Notes under the pieces: model-generated
The model's database searches: none
Told to the model about the DNA's origin: nothing
Seen by the model: only the letters and a program-made list of their open reading frames with translations
Position numbers and translations under genes: made by a program
Origin: Lacrimispora amygdalina
Lineage (GTDB): Bacteria > Bacillota > Clostridia > Lachnospirales > Lachnospiraceae
Length of the DNA: 64,000 bases
Direction of reading: 5' to 3'
Assembly (NCBI RefSeq): GCF_003432035.1
Contig: NZ_QOHO01000026.1
Location: 32,619-96,618 of the forward strand
Shown here: piece by piece, positions 18,266-27,870 of the stretch
Position numbering within the stretch: position 1 is the stretch's first letter
Layout: every line of letters starts with the position of its first letter

Positions 18266-19597
18266 ATGGAATTTATCAGTGGTGTAAAACAGAAAGAAAC
18301 AATGGGAATCCAGGAAATTATATCTGGTGATTATGCAGGAAAAACTGTCAGGATGGAAGGAAGTGTCCATACCATTCGTGACATGGGTGAAGTGGCTTTT
18401 ATCATTTTGCGGAAAGCCGAAGGACTGGTGCAGTGCGTATTCGAAGAAGGAAAGACTGCTTTCGATTTAAGCCAGTTAAAGGAAGAGTCTGCAATCCGTG
18501 TTACCGGTTTGGTAAGCGGCGAGGAGCGGGCTCCTCATGGATTTGAAATCAGGCTTCAGGAAATAACCGTGCTGTCACAGCCGGCAGAAGTGCTTCCCAT
18601 CGCCATCAGCAAATGGAAGTTAAAAACTTCTCTGGAGACGAAGCTGGGTCTGCGTCCGATCACCTTGCGCAATCCGATGGAACGTGCAAAATTCCGCATT
18701 CAGGAAGGAATTGTAAGAGGCTTCCGGGATTTTCTTCATTCCCAGAATTTTACCGAAATCCGTACACCAAAGATTGTAGCCCGGGGCGCAGAAGGCGGAT
18801 CCAACGTATTTAAACTGGATTATTTTAATAAAAAAGCAGAGCTGGGTCAGAGCCCGCAGTTCTATAAGCAGACCATGGTTGGCGTATATGACCGGGTATT
18901 TGAAGTCGCTCCGGTTTTCCGCGCAGAGAAACACAATACAACCAGACATTTGAATGAATATACCAGCATGGATTTTGAAATGGGATATATCGACAGCTTT
19001 GAGGAAATCATGGAAATGGAAACAGCCATGCTCCAGTATGTATTTGAGCTGCTTTGTGAAGAGTATGCACAGGAACTAGCCATGTTAAAGATCAGCCTTC
19101 CTGATGTAACAAACATTCCTCAGGTCCGTTTTGACAAGGCCAAAGAGCTGGTATCTGAAAAATATAACAGAAAGATTAAAAACCCCTATGATTTAGAACC
19201 GGAGGAGGAAGTTTTAATCGGCCGGTACTTTAAAGAAGAGTATGGCAGCGACTTCGTATTTGTCACTCATTATCCTTCCAAAAAGCGCCCGTTCTATGCC
19301 ATGGATGATCCGGCAGATTCCAAATTCACCTTAAGCTTCGATTTACTCTTTAAGGGACTTGAGATCACAACCGGAGGACAGAGAATCCATGATTATGACA
19401 CCATCATTAAAAAGATGGAGTCAAGAGGAATGAATCCGGAAGACATCTCTTCCTATTTAATGATATTTAAGTATGGAATGCCTCCTCACGGCGGTCTGGG
19501 AATCGGTCTGGAACGTCTGACCATGCGACTTCTTGACGAGTCAAACGTCAGAGAGACCACATTGTTCCCAAGAGATGTTACAAGGCTGGAACCGTAA
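18266..19597 (+). CDS. aspS: Aspartyl-tRNA synthetase, archaeal type, probably non-discriminating (AspRS2)
   Basis: A 443-residue class IIb synthetase, shorter than bacterial AspRS (about 590) because it lacks the bacterial insertion domain. An N-terminal OB anticodon-binding domain (VRMEGSVHTIRDMGEVAFIILR) is followed by the catalytic core with motif 2 FRAEKHNTTRHLNEY near residue 215 and motif 3 GLGIGLERLTMRLL near residue 415. Fused to the gatCAB genes in one operon, it most likely charges Asp to both tRNA-Asp and tRNA-Asn, and GatCAB converts the latter to Asn-tRNA. AAGGAGAAAACAGTC precedes the ATG. Relaxed specificity is inferred from context, not shown by the sequence. Confidence 0.92.
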   Translation: MEFISGVKQKETMGIQEIISGDYAGKTVRMEGSVHTIRDMGEVAFIILRKAEGLVQCVFEEGKTAFDLSQLKEESAIRVTGLVSGEERAPHGFEIRLQEITVLSQPAEVLPIAISKWKLKTSLETKLGLRPITLRNPMERAKFRIQEGIVRGFRDFLHSQNFTEIRTPKIVARGAEGGSNVFKLDYFNKKAELGQSPQFYKQTMVGVYDRVFEVAPVFRAEKHNTTRHLNEYTSMDFEMGYIDSFEEIMEMETAMLQYVFELLCEEYAQELAMLKISLPDVTNIPQVRFDKAKELVSEKYNRKIKNPYDLEPEEEVLIGRYFKEEYGSDFVFVTHYPSKKRPFYAMDDPADSKFTLSFDLLFKGLEITTGGQRIHDYDTIIKKMESRGMNPEDISSYLMIFKYGMPPHGGLGIGLERLTMRLLDESNVRETTLFPRDVTRLEP

Positions 19598-19624
19598 CAG
19601 AAAGCAGAAAGGAGACAAAAAGAA

Positions 19625-19918
19625 ATGGCACACATCATTGATGATGAAACAATTGAGTATGTAGGCATTCTTGCAAAGCTGGAACTTGATGATGCAGATA
19701 AGGAAGCGGCAAAAAAGGATATGGGCCGTATGCTTGATTATATTGATAAATTAAACGAACTTGACACAGATGGGGTGGAACCCATGTCACATGTATTTCC
19801 GGTATACAATGTATTCCGGGAAGATGTAGTGAAAAACGGAGACGACAGAGACCAGATCTTAAGGAATGCACCGGAAAGCAAAGATGGAGCGTTCAAAGTG
19901 CCGAAGACAGTGGAATAG
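19625..19918 (+). CDS. gatC: Asp/Glu-tRNA amidotransferase subunit C
   Basis: A 97-residue GatC of normal length: [19 protein letters not shown] at the N-terminus, the middle [21 protein letters not shown] typical of the family, and a C-terminal [11 protein letters not shown]. GatC wraps around GatA and stabilises the complex with GatB. It is preceded by AAAGGAGACAAAAAGAA and followed by gatA after 11 bases. Confidence 0.95.
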   Translation: MAHIIDDETIEYVGILAKLELDDADKEAAKKDMGRMLDYIDKLNELDTDGVEPMSHVFPVYNVFREDVVKNGDDRDQILRNAPESKDGAFKVPKTVE

Positions 19919-19929
19919 GGGGAATTGAA

Positions 19930-21426
19930 ATGACAGCAAGTGAAATATTGTCCCTCACAGCGGTACAGCTGGGGAAAAAAATAAAAGACGGAGAGGTTAC
20001 CTCCATGGAGGCTGTAAAAGCCGTTTTGGGCCAGATTAAGGCTATGGAACCGGAACTAAACAGCTATGTAACCATTGACGAGGAAGGTGCATTAAAACAG
20101 GCAGAGGAGATTCAAAAACGCATTGAATCCGGAGAACTGACGGGTCCTCTTGCCGGTGTTCCGGCAGCAGTAAAGGATAATATCTGCATCGAGGGACTGA
20201 AAACCACCTGCAGCTCTAAAATACTTTCTGATTTTGTACCCACGTATACGGCAAAGGCTGTGGAGAACTTAAAACAGGCTGGAGCTGTGATCATCGGAAA
20301 GACCAACATGGATGAGTTTGCGATGGGAAGTACTACAGAAACCTCCGCATTTGGCGTTACCAGAAATCCCTGGAATCCGGAGCATGTTCCCGGCGGTTCT
20401 TCCGGCGGCTCCTGTGCCGCGGTTGCGGCTGCAGAGTGCTTTTTCGCTCTTGGCTCTGATACAGGCGGTTCCATCAGACAGCCGGCTTCCTTTTGCGGAG
20501 TTACGGGATTAAAGCCAACCTACGGCACCATATCCCGTTACGGTCTGATTGCTTACGGTTCCTCTCTGGATCAGATTGGACCGGTGGCGAAGGATGTGAC
20601 AGACTGCGCGGCTATTCTTGAGGTTCTGGCTTCCCATGATGAAAAGGACAGCACTTCTGTGCAGCGGGAAGATCATGAGTTTACGAAGTACTTAACCGGT
20701 GAGGTAAAAGGCTTGAAGGTTGGTATTCCTGCAGATTATATGGGAAAAGGTCTTGATCCGGAAGTAAAAGAGGCTGTTTTAAAGGCTGCGAAGGTTCTGG
20801 AAGAAAAGGGAGCCGTCGTGGAGACCTTTGGTCTTGGCATGGTGGAATACGCCATTCCAGCCTATTATGTCATTGCATCTGCAGAAGCAAGTTCCAACCT
20901 CTCCCGTTTTGACGGTGTGAAATACGGCTACCGGGCGAAGGAATATACAGGTCTTCACGGCATGTATAAAAAGAGCCGTTCGGAAGGCTTCGGTCCGGAA
21001 GTAAAACGGCGGATTATGCTAGGTTCCTTTGTGCTCAGTTCCGGTTATTATGATGCATATTATTTGAAGGCTTTAAAGACAAAAGCGCTGATTAAGAAAG
21101 CCTTTGATGAGGCATTTTCCAAATATGATGTGATTTTAGGTCCTGCGGCACCGACGACAGCCCCAAGACTGGGCGAGAGCTTAAGCGATCCCTTAAAGAT
21201 GTATCTTGGAGATATCTATACAATTTCTGTGAATTTAGCCGGACTTCCAGGTCTTTGCGTTCCCTTTGGAACGGATCAGAAGGGACTTCCCATCGGTGTT
21301 CAGCTGATTGCTGACTGCTTCCAGGAAAAGAATATCTTACGGGCTGGTTTTGCTGTGGAGCAGAGCAGAGCCTTCGAGATGCCTTCTCTGGCAGCAGAGG
21401 CAATGAAAGAAAAGGAGGAGAAGTAA
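19930..21426 (+). CDS. gatA: Asp/Glu-tRNA amidotransferase subunit A
   Basis: A 498-residue amidase-signature enzyme that releases ammonia from glutamine for the GatB kinase site. The Ser-cisSer-Lys triad is visible: Lys in PAAVKDNICIEG near residue 80, Ser in GGSSGGSCAAVAA near residue 155 and Ser in SDTGGSIRQPASFCG near residue 180. A GGGGGAATTGAA stretch serves as the ribosome site. The stop is immediately followed by gatB. Confidence 0.96.
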   Translation: MTASEILSLTAVQLGKKIKDGEVTSMEAVKAVLGQIKAMEPELNSYVTIDEEGALKQAEEIQKRIESGELTGPLAGVPAAVKDNICIEGLKTTCSSKILSDFVPTYTAKAVENLKQAGAVIIGKTNMDEFAMGSTTETSAFGVTRNPWNPEHVPGGSSGGSCAAVAAAECFFALGSDTGGSIRQPASFCGVTGLKPTYGTISRYGLIAYGSSLDQIGPVAKDVTDCAAILEVLASHDEKDSTSVQREDHEFTKYLTGEVKGLKVGIPADYMGKGLDPEVKEAVLKAAKVLEEKGAVVETFGLGMVEYAIPAYYVIASAEASSNLSRFDGVKYGYRAKEYTGLHGMYKKSRSEGFGPEVKRRIMLGSFVLSSGYYDAYYLKALKTKALIKKAFDEAFSKYDVILGPAAPTTAPRLGESLSDPLKMYLGDIYTISVNLAGLPGLCVPFGTDQKGLPIGVQLIADCFQEKNILRAGFAVEQSRAFEMPSLAAEAMKEKEEK

Positions 21427-22860
21427 ATGAGCAAACAGTACGAAACAGTGATCGGTCTGGAAGTTCATGTTGAGCTTGCTACAAAAACAAAAATCTTCTG
21501 CTCCTGTTCCACGGAATTCGGCGGAGCGCCCAACACCCATACCTGTCCGGTCTGTACCGGTATGCCGGGTTCTCTTCCGGTTCTTAACAAACAGGTGGTG
21601 GAATACGCCCTTGCAGTCGGTCTTGCTGCTAACTGTCAGATCAACCAGAATTGCAAATTTGACCGGAAGAATTATTTTTATCCCGACAATCCCCAGAACT
21701 ATCAGATTTCCCAGCTTTATCTGCCGATCTGCCACGACGGATATGTGGAGATTGATACAGCAGCAGGAAAGAAGAAGGTGGGAATTCACGAGATCCACAT
21801 GGAAGAGGATGCAGGTAAGCTGATTCACGATGAATGGGAGGACTGCTCCTTAGTTGACTTTAACCGAAGCGGAGTTCCCCTGATTGAGATCGTTTCCGAG
21901 CCGGATATGAGAAGTGCGGATGAGGTAATTGCTTATTTAGAGAAGCTGCGTTTAATGATTCAGTACTTAGGCGCCTCAGACTGCAAGCTGCAGGAGGGTT
22001 CCATGAGAGCTGATGTGAACTTATCGGTAAGAGAAGCAGGTGCCTCCCAGTTCGGAACCAGAACAGAGATGAAGAATTTAAACTCCTTTAAAGCCATAGC
22101 CCGTGCGATTGAAGGCGAAAGAAAGCGCCAGATCGAGCTGATTGAAGAGGGGAAGGCAGTTGTTCAGGAAACAAGGCGATGGGATGACAACAAGGAATCC
22201 TCCCATGCCATGCGTTCCAAAGAGGATGCCAAGGATTACCGTTATTTTCCGGATCCCGATCTGCCGCCCATCTCTATCAGTGATGAATGGATACAGAGTA
22301 TAAGGGAGAAACAGCCGGAGCTGCGGACGGAAAAAATGGCAAGGTATCAGGAAGAATATAATCTTTCTGAATATGATGCAGATATTATCACCGGATCCAA
22401 GCATATGGCAGATATATTTGAAGAGGTTACATCCATCTGCCAGAAGCCGAAAGAAGCTGCAAACTGGCTGATGGTAGAGGGGATGAGACTGTTAAAAGAA
22501 CATGAGATGGAAATGGAAAATATGACATTTTCTGCGGAAAATCTTGCAAAACTGATTATTTTAGTGGATAATGGAACCATTAACCGCACGGTTGCCAAGG
22601 AAGTGTTTGAGAAGATTTTCCTAAAGGATATAGATCCGGAGCGTTATGTCGAAGAGAAGGGACTGAAAGTAGTGAGCGATGAAGGCGCTCTTAAGTCCGC
22701 CATTGAGGCGATTCTTGCTGCAAATCCCCAGTCTGTGGAGGATTACCGGAACGGAAAAGAGAAAGCCATGGGCTTTCTGGTTGGTCAGACCATGCGTTCC
22801 ATGAAAGGAAAGGCTGATCCGGGAGCGGTCAACAAAATCCTGAAGGAACTGTTAGGTTAA
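21427..22860 (+). CDS. gatB: Asp/Glu-tRNA amidotransferase subunit B
   Basis: A 477-residue GatB. The N-terminal signature YETVIGLEVHVEL and the zinc-binding cysteines CSCSTEFGG and CPVCTGMPG are intact, and the C-terminal Yqey-like tail ends in PGAVNKILKELLG. It phosphorylates the tRNA-bound Asp or Glu and transfers ammonia delivered from GatA. AAAGGAGGAGAAGTAA, overlapping the end of gatA, is its ribosome site, so the two are translationally linked. Confidence 0.96.
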   Translation: MSKQYETVIGLEVHVELATKTKIFCSCSTEFGGAPNTHTCPVCTGMPGSLPVLNKQVVEYALAVGLAANCQINQNCKFDRKNYFYPDNPQNYQISQLYLPICHDGYVEIDTAAGKKKVGIHEIHMEEDAGKLIHDEWEDCSLVDFNRSGVPLIEIVSEPDMRSADEVIAYLEKLRLMIQYLGASDCKLQEGSMRADVNLSVREAGASQFGTRTEMKNLNSFKAIARAIEGERKRQIELIEEGKAVVQETRRWDDNKESSHAMRSKEDAKDYRYFPDPDLPPISISDEWIQSIREKQPELRTEKMARYQEEYNLSEYDADIITGSKHMADIFEEVTSICQKPKEAANWLMVEGMRLLKEHEMEMENMTFSAENLAKLIILVDNGTINRTVAKEVFEKIFLKDIDPERYVEEKGLKVVSDEGALKSAIEAILAANPQSVEDYRNGKEKAMGFLVGQTMRSMKGKADPGAVNKILKELLG

Positions 22861-22888
22861 AGGAATCTTTATGAGGAGGAAGAAATCT

Positions 22889-24178
22889 ATGAAGCCGTAT
22901 GTTGAAATGACAAAGGAAGAGTTACAGGAGCTTAGAAAGGAACTTTCTGCACAGTATAAGGAGTTTCAGGGCAGAGACTTAAAGCTTGATATGTCCAGAG
23001 GAAAGCCAAGTGCCGAGCAGCTGGATATCTCCATGGGAATGATGGATGTGTTAAGCAGCAGCGATGATTTAACCTGTGATGACGGTACGGACTGCCGCAA
23101 TTACGGTGTGCTTGACGGAATCAAGGAGGCAAAGGAACTTCTTGCCGATATGATGGAGGTTGCACCGGATCATATTATTATTTATGGCAACTCCAGCTTA
23201 AATGTAATGTATGACACCGTTTCCCGTTCCATGACTCACGGTGTTATGGGTAGCACTCCCTGGTGCAAGCTGGATAAAGTAAAATTCCTTTGTCCTGTGC
23301 CCGGATATGACAGACATTTCTCCATAACAGAATACTTTGGAATCGAGATGGTGAACGTTCCAATGACTTCAACCGGCCCGGATATGGATCTGGTAGAGCA
23401 GCTGGTGGCTTCAGACGATACCATCAAGGGTATCTGGTGTGTACCCAAGTACTCCAATCCTCAGGGTATTTCCTATTCTGATGAAACAGTACGCCGTTTT
23501 GCACGTTTAAAGCCGGCTGCAAGCGACTTCCGCATCTACTGGGATAATGCTTATACCATTCACCATTTATACGACAATGACCAGGATCATTTAATTGAAA
23601 TTCTGGCTGAGTGCAAGAGAGCCGGAAATCCGGATATGGTTTATAAATTTGCTTCCACTTCAAAGGTAAGCTTCCCAGGTTCCGGAATTGCAGCCATAGC
23701 TGCCAGCGAGAACAATTTAACGGATATCATGAAGCAGTTAAAGATTCAGACAATCGGTCACGATAAAGTAAATCAGCTTCGTCATGTACGTTTCTTCAAG
23801 GACATTCATGGTATGGTTGAACATATGAGAAAGCACGCAGACATCATGAGACCCAAATTTGAAGCGGTCATTGAAACTCTGGAAAAAGAGTTAGGAGGTC
23901 TGGAAGTGGGAGAATGGACCAGTCCAAAAGGCGGATATTTTATATCCTTCGACTCTTTGGACGGCTGTGCAAAAACCATTGTTGCAAAATGCAAAAAAGC
24001 AGGTCTGATCATGACTGGTGCAGGAGCAACTTATCCATATGGTAAGGACCCTCATGACAATAACATTCGGATTGCACCGTCTTATCCGACTCTGCCGGAT
24101 TTAAAGCAGGCAATGGAATTATTTGCACTTTGTGTTAAGCTCGTAAGCATTGACCACATTCTGGCTGAAAAAGCATAA
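22889..24178 (+). CDS. PLP-dependent aspartate aminotransferase (subgroup with MocR-like fold)
   Basis: A 429-residue fold-type I aminotransferase. The N-terminal LDMSRGKPSAEQLD, the NYGVLDGIKEAKELLADM region and the PLP-lysine stretch YKFASTSKVSFPGSGIAAIAAS near residue 250 match the aspartate aminotransferase subgroup found in many Firmicutes and actinobacteria. The start at 22889 has GGAGGA 8 bases upstream; the ATG at 22871 lies in front of that site and is not favoured. It is the last gene of the T-box operon, so it would supply aspartate for tRNA-dependent asparagine formation under the same tRNA control. Confidence 0.88.
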   Translation: MKPYVEMTKEELQELRKELSAQYKEFQGRDLKLDMSRGKPSAEQLDISMGMMDVLSSSDDLTCDDGTDCRNYGVLDGIKEAKELLADMMEVAPDHIIIYGNSSLNVMYDTVSRSMTHGVMGSTPWCKLDKVKFLCPVPGYDRHFSITEYFGIEMVNVPMTSTGPDMDLVEQLVASDDTIKGIWCVPKYSNPQGISYSDETVRRFARLKPAASDFRIYWDNAYTIHHLYDNDQDHLIEILAECKRAGNPDMVYKFASTSKVSFPGSGIAAIAASENNLTDIMKQLKIQTIGHDKVNQLRHVRFFKDIHGMVEHMRKHADIMRPKFEAVIETLEKELGGLEVGEWTSPKGGYFISFDSLDGCAKTIVAKCKKAGLIMTGAGATYPYGKDPHDNNIRIAPSYPTLPDLKQAMELFALCVKLVSIDHILAEKA

Positions 24179-24186
24179 AATAGAAA

Positions 24187-24234
24187 GCGCCGCACAAGTC
24201 CCCTCTTACGGGAGATGATGTGCGGCGTTTTTTT
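24187..24234 (+). terminator. Terminator of the aspS-gatCAB-aminotransferase operon
   Basis: GCGCCGCACA (24187-24196) pairs with TGTGCGGCG (24219-24227), followed by seven T. A strong intrinsic terminator 8 bases after the stop codon. Confidence 0.93.
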
Positions 24235-24248
24235 CAGTTGGATGAATA

Positions 24249-25127
24249 TTAATCAAATAAAACCAGATTAATAAAAGCCTGAAAGGATTCTGTCTGAAAT
24301 TTGTCTTTATGGAAAACCACATGGTTCATGCAGCTGATCTCCATATCTTTTACCTCTATTTCGAAAATATCCCCTTTTTTAATGGATTCATCGGCAAAGA
24401 TTCTGGGAACAACGCCGATACCGATATTCTCTCTTGCTGCCTGCAGAATTACGTCGGAATTGGTACTGGTCCATAACGGTTCAGCAGATAAGTTATTCAG
24501 TGCCAGCGCACAGTCAAACGTATCCCTGATGGTACATCCGGTCTCTCTTAATAAAAGAGGTTCCTCAATCAGCCTGTCCAGTGATACGGGCTGGGCAGCC
24601 CGGTTTGCAAAGGGGTGGTTTGGAGAGCAGATTACTGCCATGGGATAGGAGGAGAATGGAATTTTCTCCAGCTGATCATCGGATACGACACCCTCTACAA
24701 GAGCCAGGTCCAGCTCATTCCTTAACAGCTTATTGATGATTTCTCCGGAGTTATCCACTGTAACCTTCAGCTGTATGTCAGGATTTGTCAGAGCGAAACG
24801 GGAAACAGCGTTTGGAAGTAAGTAGCTGGCCAGAGTCACACAGGAGCCCACCCGCAAAGGTGCCTGTAAGTGCAGGGAACCGGAATAGTTCTCCAGATCC
24901 TGATATAACTCCAGAAGAGGAATTACTTTGGATAAATAAAATTTTCCGTTTTCGTTAATCATCACTCTGCGGGATACACGGTCAAACAGGGGAGAACCAA
25001 CGGATTCCTCCAGCTCGTTGATGGCATGAGAGATGGCGGGCTGAGTCATGGACAGCGCTTTTGCCGCTCCGGTGATGCTTCCTTCCTCACATACTGTTTT
25101 AAAGATTGTTAGATGTCGTAGATTCAT
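24249..25127 (-). CDS. LysR-family transcriptional regulator
   Basis: A 292-residue regulator. The N-terminal HTH is MNLRHLTIFKTVCEEGSITG AAKALSMTQPAISHAI (split here), followed by a periplasmic-binding-like effector domain (LRVGSCVTLASYLLP; DLALVEGVV). The start at 25127 has AAGGA 9 bases upstream; an in-frame ATG at 25145 would place that site inside the gene. No divergent intact target gene exists: the upstream side is filled by an IS remnant, so its original neighbour may have been displaced. The CysL/YwfM-like type is a guess, and the effector is unknown. Confidence 0.9.
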   Translation of the reverse strand: MNLRHLTIFKTVCEEGSITGAAKALSMTQPAISHAINELEESVGSPLFDRVSRRVMINENGKFYLSKVIPLLELYQDLENYSGSLHLQAPLRVGSCVTLASYLLPNAVSRFALTNPDIQLKVTVDNSGEIINKLLRNELDLALVEGVVSDDQLEKIPFSSYPMAVICSPNHPFANRAAQPVSLDRLIEEPLLLRETGCTIRDTFDCALALNNLSAEPLWTSTNSDVILQAARENIGIGVVPRIFADESIKKGDIFEIEVKDMEISCMNHVVFHKDKFQTESFQAFINLVLFD

Positions 25128-25214
25128 GTTTATAGGTCCTTCCATTACCAGTGATTCATATGATAACTTTCATTATATCATTTTGATAATGGGTTGAACA
25201 GAGATTCTGAAAAA

Positions 25215-25908
25215 AAAGTCGATATTTATATGAGTTGTGGTGATTCTTTGATTGCTTTACATAGTAATAATAAGTACTGCGTGGCATTTCTGCCAATTGT
25301 AGTAATGCTGTCAGTTTATATATCTGCCTTAATTCTGTTATGACAGCTACTTTGTCGGTCTCTCTGATTTTTCCCGCTTTTGAATTAAGGCATTTAATTT
25401 TTTTAGGTATTCGTTCTCCAACCGGAGCTTTTGGACTTCAGCTATCAGGTCTTTTTCTGTTTGCTTGTCCAGTATTTTCTTTTTCGAATCATCTGATTTC
25501 ATTCCAGAGCCCTTGCCACGGTTCTCTCTATAGAGTCCCTGTACCCCTTCCTCGTAATAGACACGGCTCCCATTTATCAACGACTCTGTGGCTTGGAATT
25601 AAAAACAATGAGGCAGCCTCAAGAGATGATATCTGATGTGTATGCATATATTCTACAACGTGTACCTTGAAATCACCAGTATAATTTCGATTCTTTTTTG
25701 TAATTCCTTCCACTCCGTTTTTGCGATACATACGGCCCCATTCCTTAATACTACTTCAGCTAATTCCAAGAGCTCGTTCTGTTTCACGAAAGGAATGTCC
25801 AGCAAGATAGTAATTAATGGCTCTTAATTTATCCTGTTCCGAATATTTACTCAAAAAAATACACCTCCAAATGTAAGATTTGTTTGTCTAACATTTGGGG
25901 TGCACTTC
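25215..25908 (-). mobile_element. Decayed IS3-family (IS150-like) insertion sequence, 3' truncated
   Basis: On the minus strand, the left end near 25908 begins TGCACCCCAAATGTTAGACA, typical of IS150-group ends. An OrfA follows from about 25876, with HTH residues KLRAINYYLAGHSFRETERA. It is broken by a TGA about 33 codons in and by a frameshift near 25570, then resumes as the leucine-zipper part LRLENEYLKKLNAL. The N-terminal piece of OrfB (ITELRQIYKLTALLQLAEMP then RSTYYYYVK) runs to about 25215 and stops. No right end and no DDE domain are present. It is a dead remnant. Confidence 0.85.
25347..25876 (-). pseudogene. IS3-family transposase OrfA, with in-frame stop and frameshift
   Basis: The reading frame opens at a TTG near 25876 behind GGAGGTGTAT and reads an N-terminal insertion-element HTH. 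TGA interrupts it after LGIS, it continues with SSIKEWGRMYRKNGVEGI, and it shifts frame near 25570 (YEEGVQGLYRENRGKGSG) before the coiled-coil region and the stop at 25347. The overlapping start of OrfB in the -1 frame is retained, the layout that allows programmed frameshifting in intact relatives. Confidence 0.85.
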
Positions 25909-26022
25909 ACGGTCTCGGGTGGATTTTCTATCTGATAAACGGCCAACCACCTTGTGGGCGGTTGTTCCTTATTTATAACTCATTATACCACTCATTGAGT
26001 GGGGTGTAAAGATGGTAACAAA

Positions 26023-27219
26023 TTAAAGCCGCGTAGCAATCGCCTTAATAAACTCCTCACTGTTTAAAACAGTGGGGTTTTTAATTGTAGTGATAAGCGC
26101 AAGATCTTTTGTCATCTCCCCAGCCTCAATGGTATCGATGGTAGCCTGTTCCAGCTTATCAGCAAATGCAGCCAGTTCCTTATTTCCGTCAAGCTCACCG
26201 CGCTTTCTTAAAGCTCCGGTCCAGGCAAAAATCGTAGCAACGGAGTTGGTAGAGGTCTCCTCTCCTTTTAAGTGCTTATAATAATGTCTCTGTACAGTTC
26301 CGTGAGCTGCTTCATATTCAAAATCACCGTCAGGAGAAACCAGAACGGAAGTCATCATGGCAAGAGATCCGAAGGCGGAGGAAACCATATCGCTCATAAC
26401 ATCTCCGTCGTAATTCTTGCAGGCCCAGATATAACCGCCCTCTGACTTCATAACTCTCGCTACCGCATCATCGATCAAGGTATAGAAATATTCAATACCG
26501 GATTCCTTAAAACGGTTCTCATACTCGGCATCAAAGATATCCTGGAAGATGTCCTTAAAGGTATGGTCGTACTTTTTGGAGATAGTATCCTTGGTTGCAA
26601 ACCATAAGTCCTGCTTCGTATCCAGTGCATAATTAAAGCAGCTTCTTGCAAAGCTTTCAATGGAGTTGTTAATATTATGCATGCCCTGGACGATTCCGGC
26701 ACTGTCAAAGTTATGAACCAGTTCCCGGACCTCTGTTCCGTCAGCTGCGGTATAGACCAGCTCCACTTTCCCAGCACCTGGAATCTTCATCTCGGAGCCT
26801 TTATAGACATCACCGTAAGCATGTCTGGCGATGGTGATTGGTTTTTTCCAGTTTACAACACATGGTTCGATTCCCTTAACAACTATAGGTGCCCGGAATA
26901 CGGTTCCGTCGAGGATTGCACGGATGGTGCCGTTTGGGCTCTTCCACATCTCTTTTAAGCTGTATTCCTTTACACGGGCAGCATTGGGAGTAATGGTGGC
27001 ACATTTCACAGCTACTTTATACTTTTTTGTAGCCAAAGCAGAATCAGTGGTTACTTTATCATCTGTCTGATCCCGGTACTCCAGTCCCAGGTCATAATAT
27101 TCTGTCTTTAAGTCAATATAGGGCAGCAGAAGGTTGTCCTTAATCATCTGCCAGAGAATACGGGTCATCTCGTCGCCATCCATTTCGACTATGGGGGTTG
27201 TCATCTTTATCTTATCCAT
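26023..27219 (-). CDS. icd: Isocitrate dehydrogenase (NADP+)
   Basis: A 398-residue enzyme of the eukaryote-like homodimeric NADP-IDH type, with the usual length of about 400. Visible are [18 protein letters not shown] at the N-terminus, the substrate-binding [19 protein letters not shown] near residue 95, the metal site [29 protein letters not shown] near 250-280 (split motif) and the NADP-binding [11 protein letters not shown] near residue 305. It makes 2-oxoglutarate, a precursor of glutamate. CTAAGGAGGAGAAACAC precedes the ATG. It appears to be a single-gene unit. Confidence 0.95.
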   Translation of the reverse strand: MDKIKMTTPIVEMDGDEMTRILWQMIKDNLLLPYIDLKTEYYDLGLEYRDQTDDKVTTDSALATKKYKVAVKCATITPNAARVKEYSLKEMWKSPNGTIRAILDGTVFRAPIVVKGIEPCVVNWKKPITIARHAYGDVYKGSEMKIPGAGKVELVYTAADGTEVRELVHNFDSAGIVQGMHNINNSIESFARSCFNYALDTKQDLWFATKDTISKKYDHTFKDIFQDIFDAEYENRFKESGIEYFYTLIDDAVARVMKSEGGYIWACKNYDGDVMSDMVSSAFGSLAMMTSVLVSPDGDFEYEAAHGTVQRHYYKHLKGEETSTNSVATIFAWTGALRKRGELDGNKELAAFADKLEQATIDTIEAGEMTKDLALITTIKNPTVLNSEEFIKAIATRL

Positions 27220-27291
27220 GTGTTTCTCCTCCTTAGAAATGTTCGTGTTATGCTATAGTATACGACGAATTGTCAAATCACACAAGCATAT

Positions 27292-27711
27292 CTATGCAAA
27301 TTTATCCAACCATTTTTGAATATTATACACTGTTTCCGGATCCATAAAATGCTCTACCTTTTCTACCTGTTCCAGATCATCGGATCTGTGGTTTACATAA
27401 CAAAAGAAGCGGGTAAGGATCTGATGCCTGAAAAGAAGATATTCGCCTAATTCCAGCCCATCACTGGTCAGAGAAACGGTTCCGTATTTTTCAAACCCAA
27501 CCAGTCCCTGTTTCCTTAAATTACCAGTCATTTTGGACGCAGAAGAGGGCTTGACATGAAGCTGCTCTGCCAGTTCCTTAATGCGGACAGGCTGATTTTC
27601 GTGAGACAACCGATATATCATTTCCAGGTAATCTTCCATTGAGGAAGTGATCTTTGTATGCTCTAAAAGGGAATAGCCTTTTAATGTATAAAAATTATCG
27701 GTCTGCGGCAT
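27292..27711 (-). CDS. DtxR/MntR-family metal-dependent repressor
   Basis: A 139-residue regulator. The N-terminal winged helix (SSMEDYLEMIYRLS, RIKELAEQLHVKPSSASKMT, GLVGFEKYGTVSLT) is followed by the metal-binding and dimerisation helices (HQILTRFFCYV, VEHFMDPETVYNIQKWL). There is no SH3-like domain, as in MntR and the clostridial IdeR-like proteins. AGGAGGAA lies 8 bases before the ATG at 27711, which is preferred to the ATG at 27717. It is divergent from feoA, so Fe(II)-dependent repression of feo is the natural inference; Mn sensing cannot be excluded. Confidence 0.9.
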   Translation of the reverse strand: MPQTDNFYTLKGYSLLEHTKITSSMEDYLEMIYRLSHENQPVRIKELAEQLHVKPSSASKMTGNLRKQGLVGFEKYGTVSLTSDGLELGEYLLFRHQILTRFFCYVNHRSDDLEQVEKVEHFMDPETVYNIQKWLDKFA

Positions 27712-27870
27712 AGTCATTTCCTCCTGCTATACATGGATGTTATTTATATCTATTCACTACCGGCGGATTCTATGAATCATCAGGGGCAGGACTGGGCTAA
27801 GGTGAGAGTGGAACCTGTTTTTTATCAGCTGCATATGTTAGGATATGGAAACTTTTCGGAGGTTAAAGAA

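Noticed and set aside
27733..27870. Extended N-terminus of FeoA from ATG 27733
   Set aside because: No FeoA similarity, too long for the family, and a good ribosome site exists for 27871.
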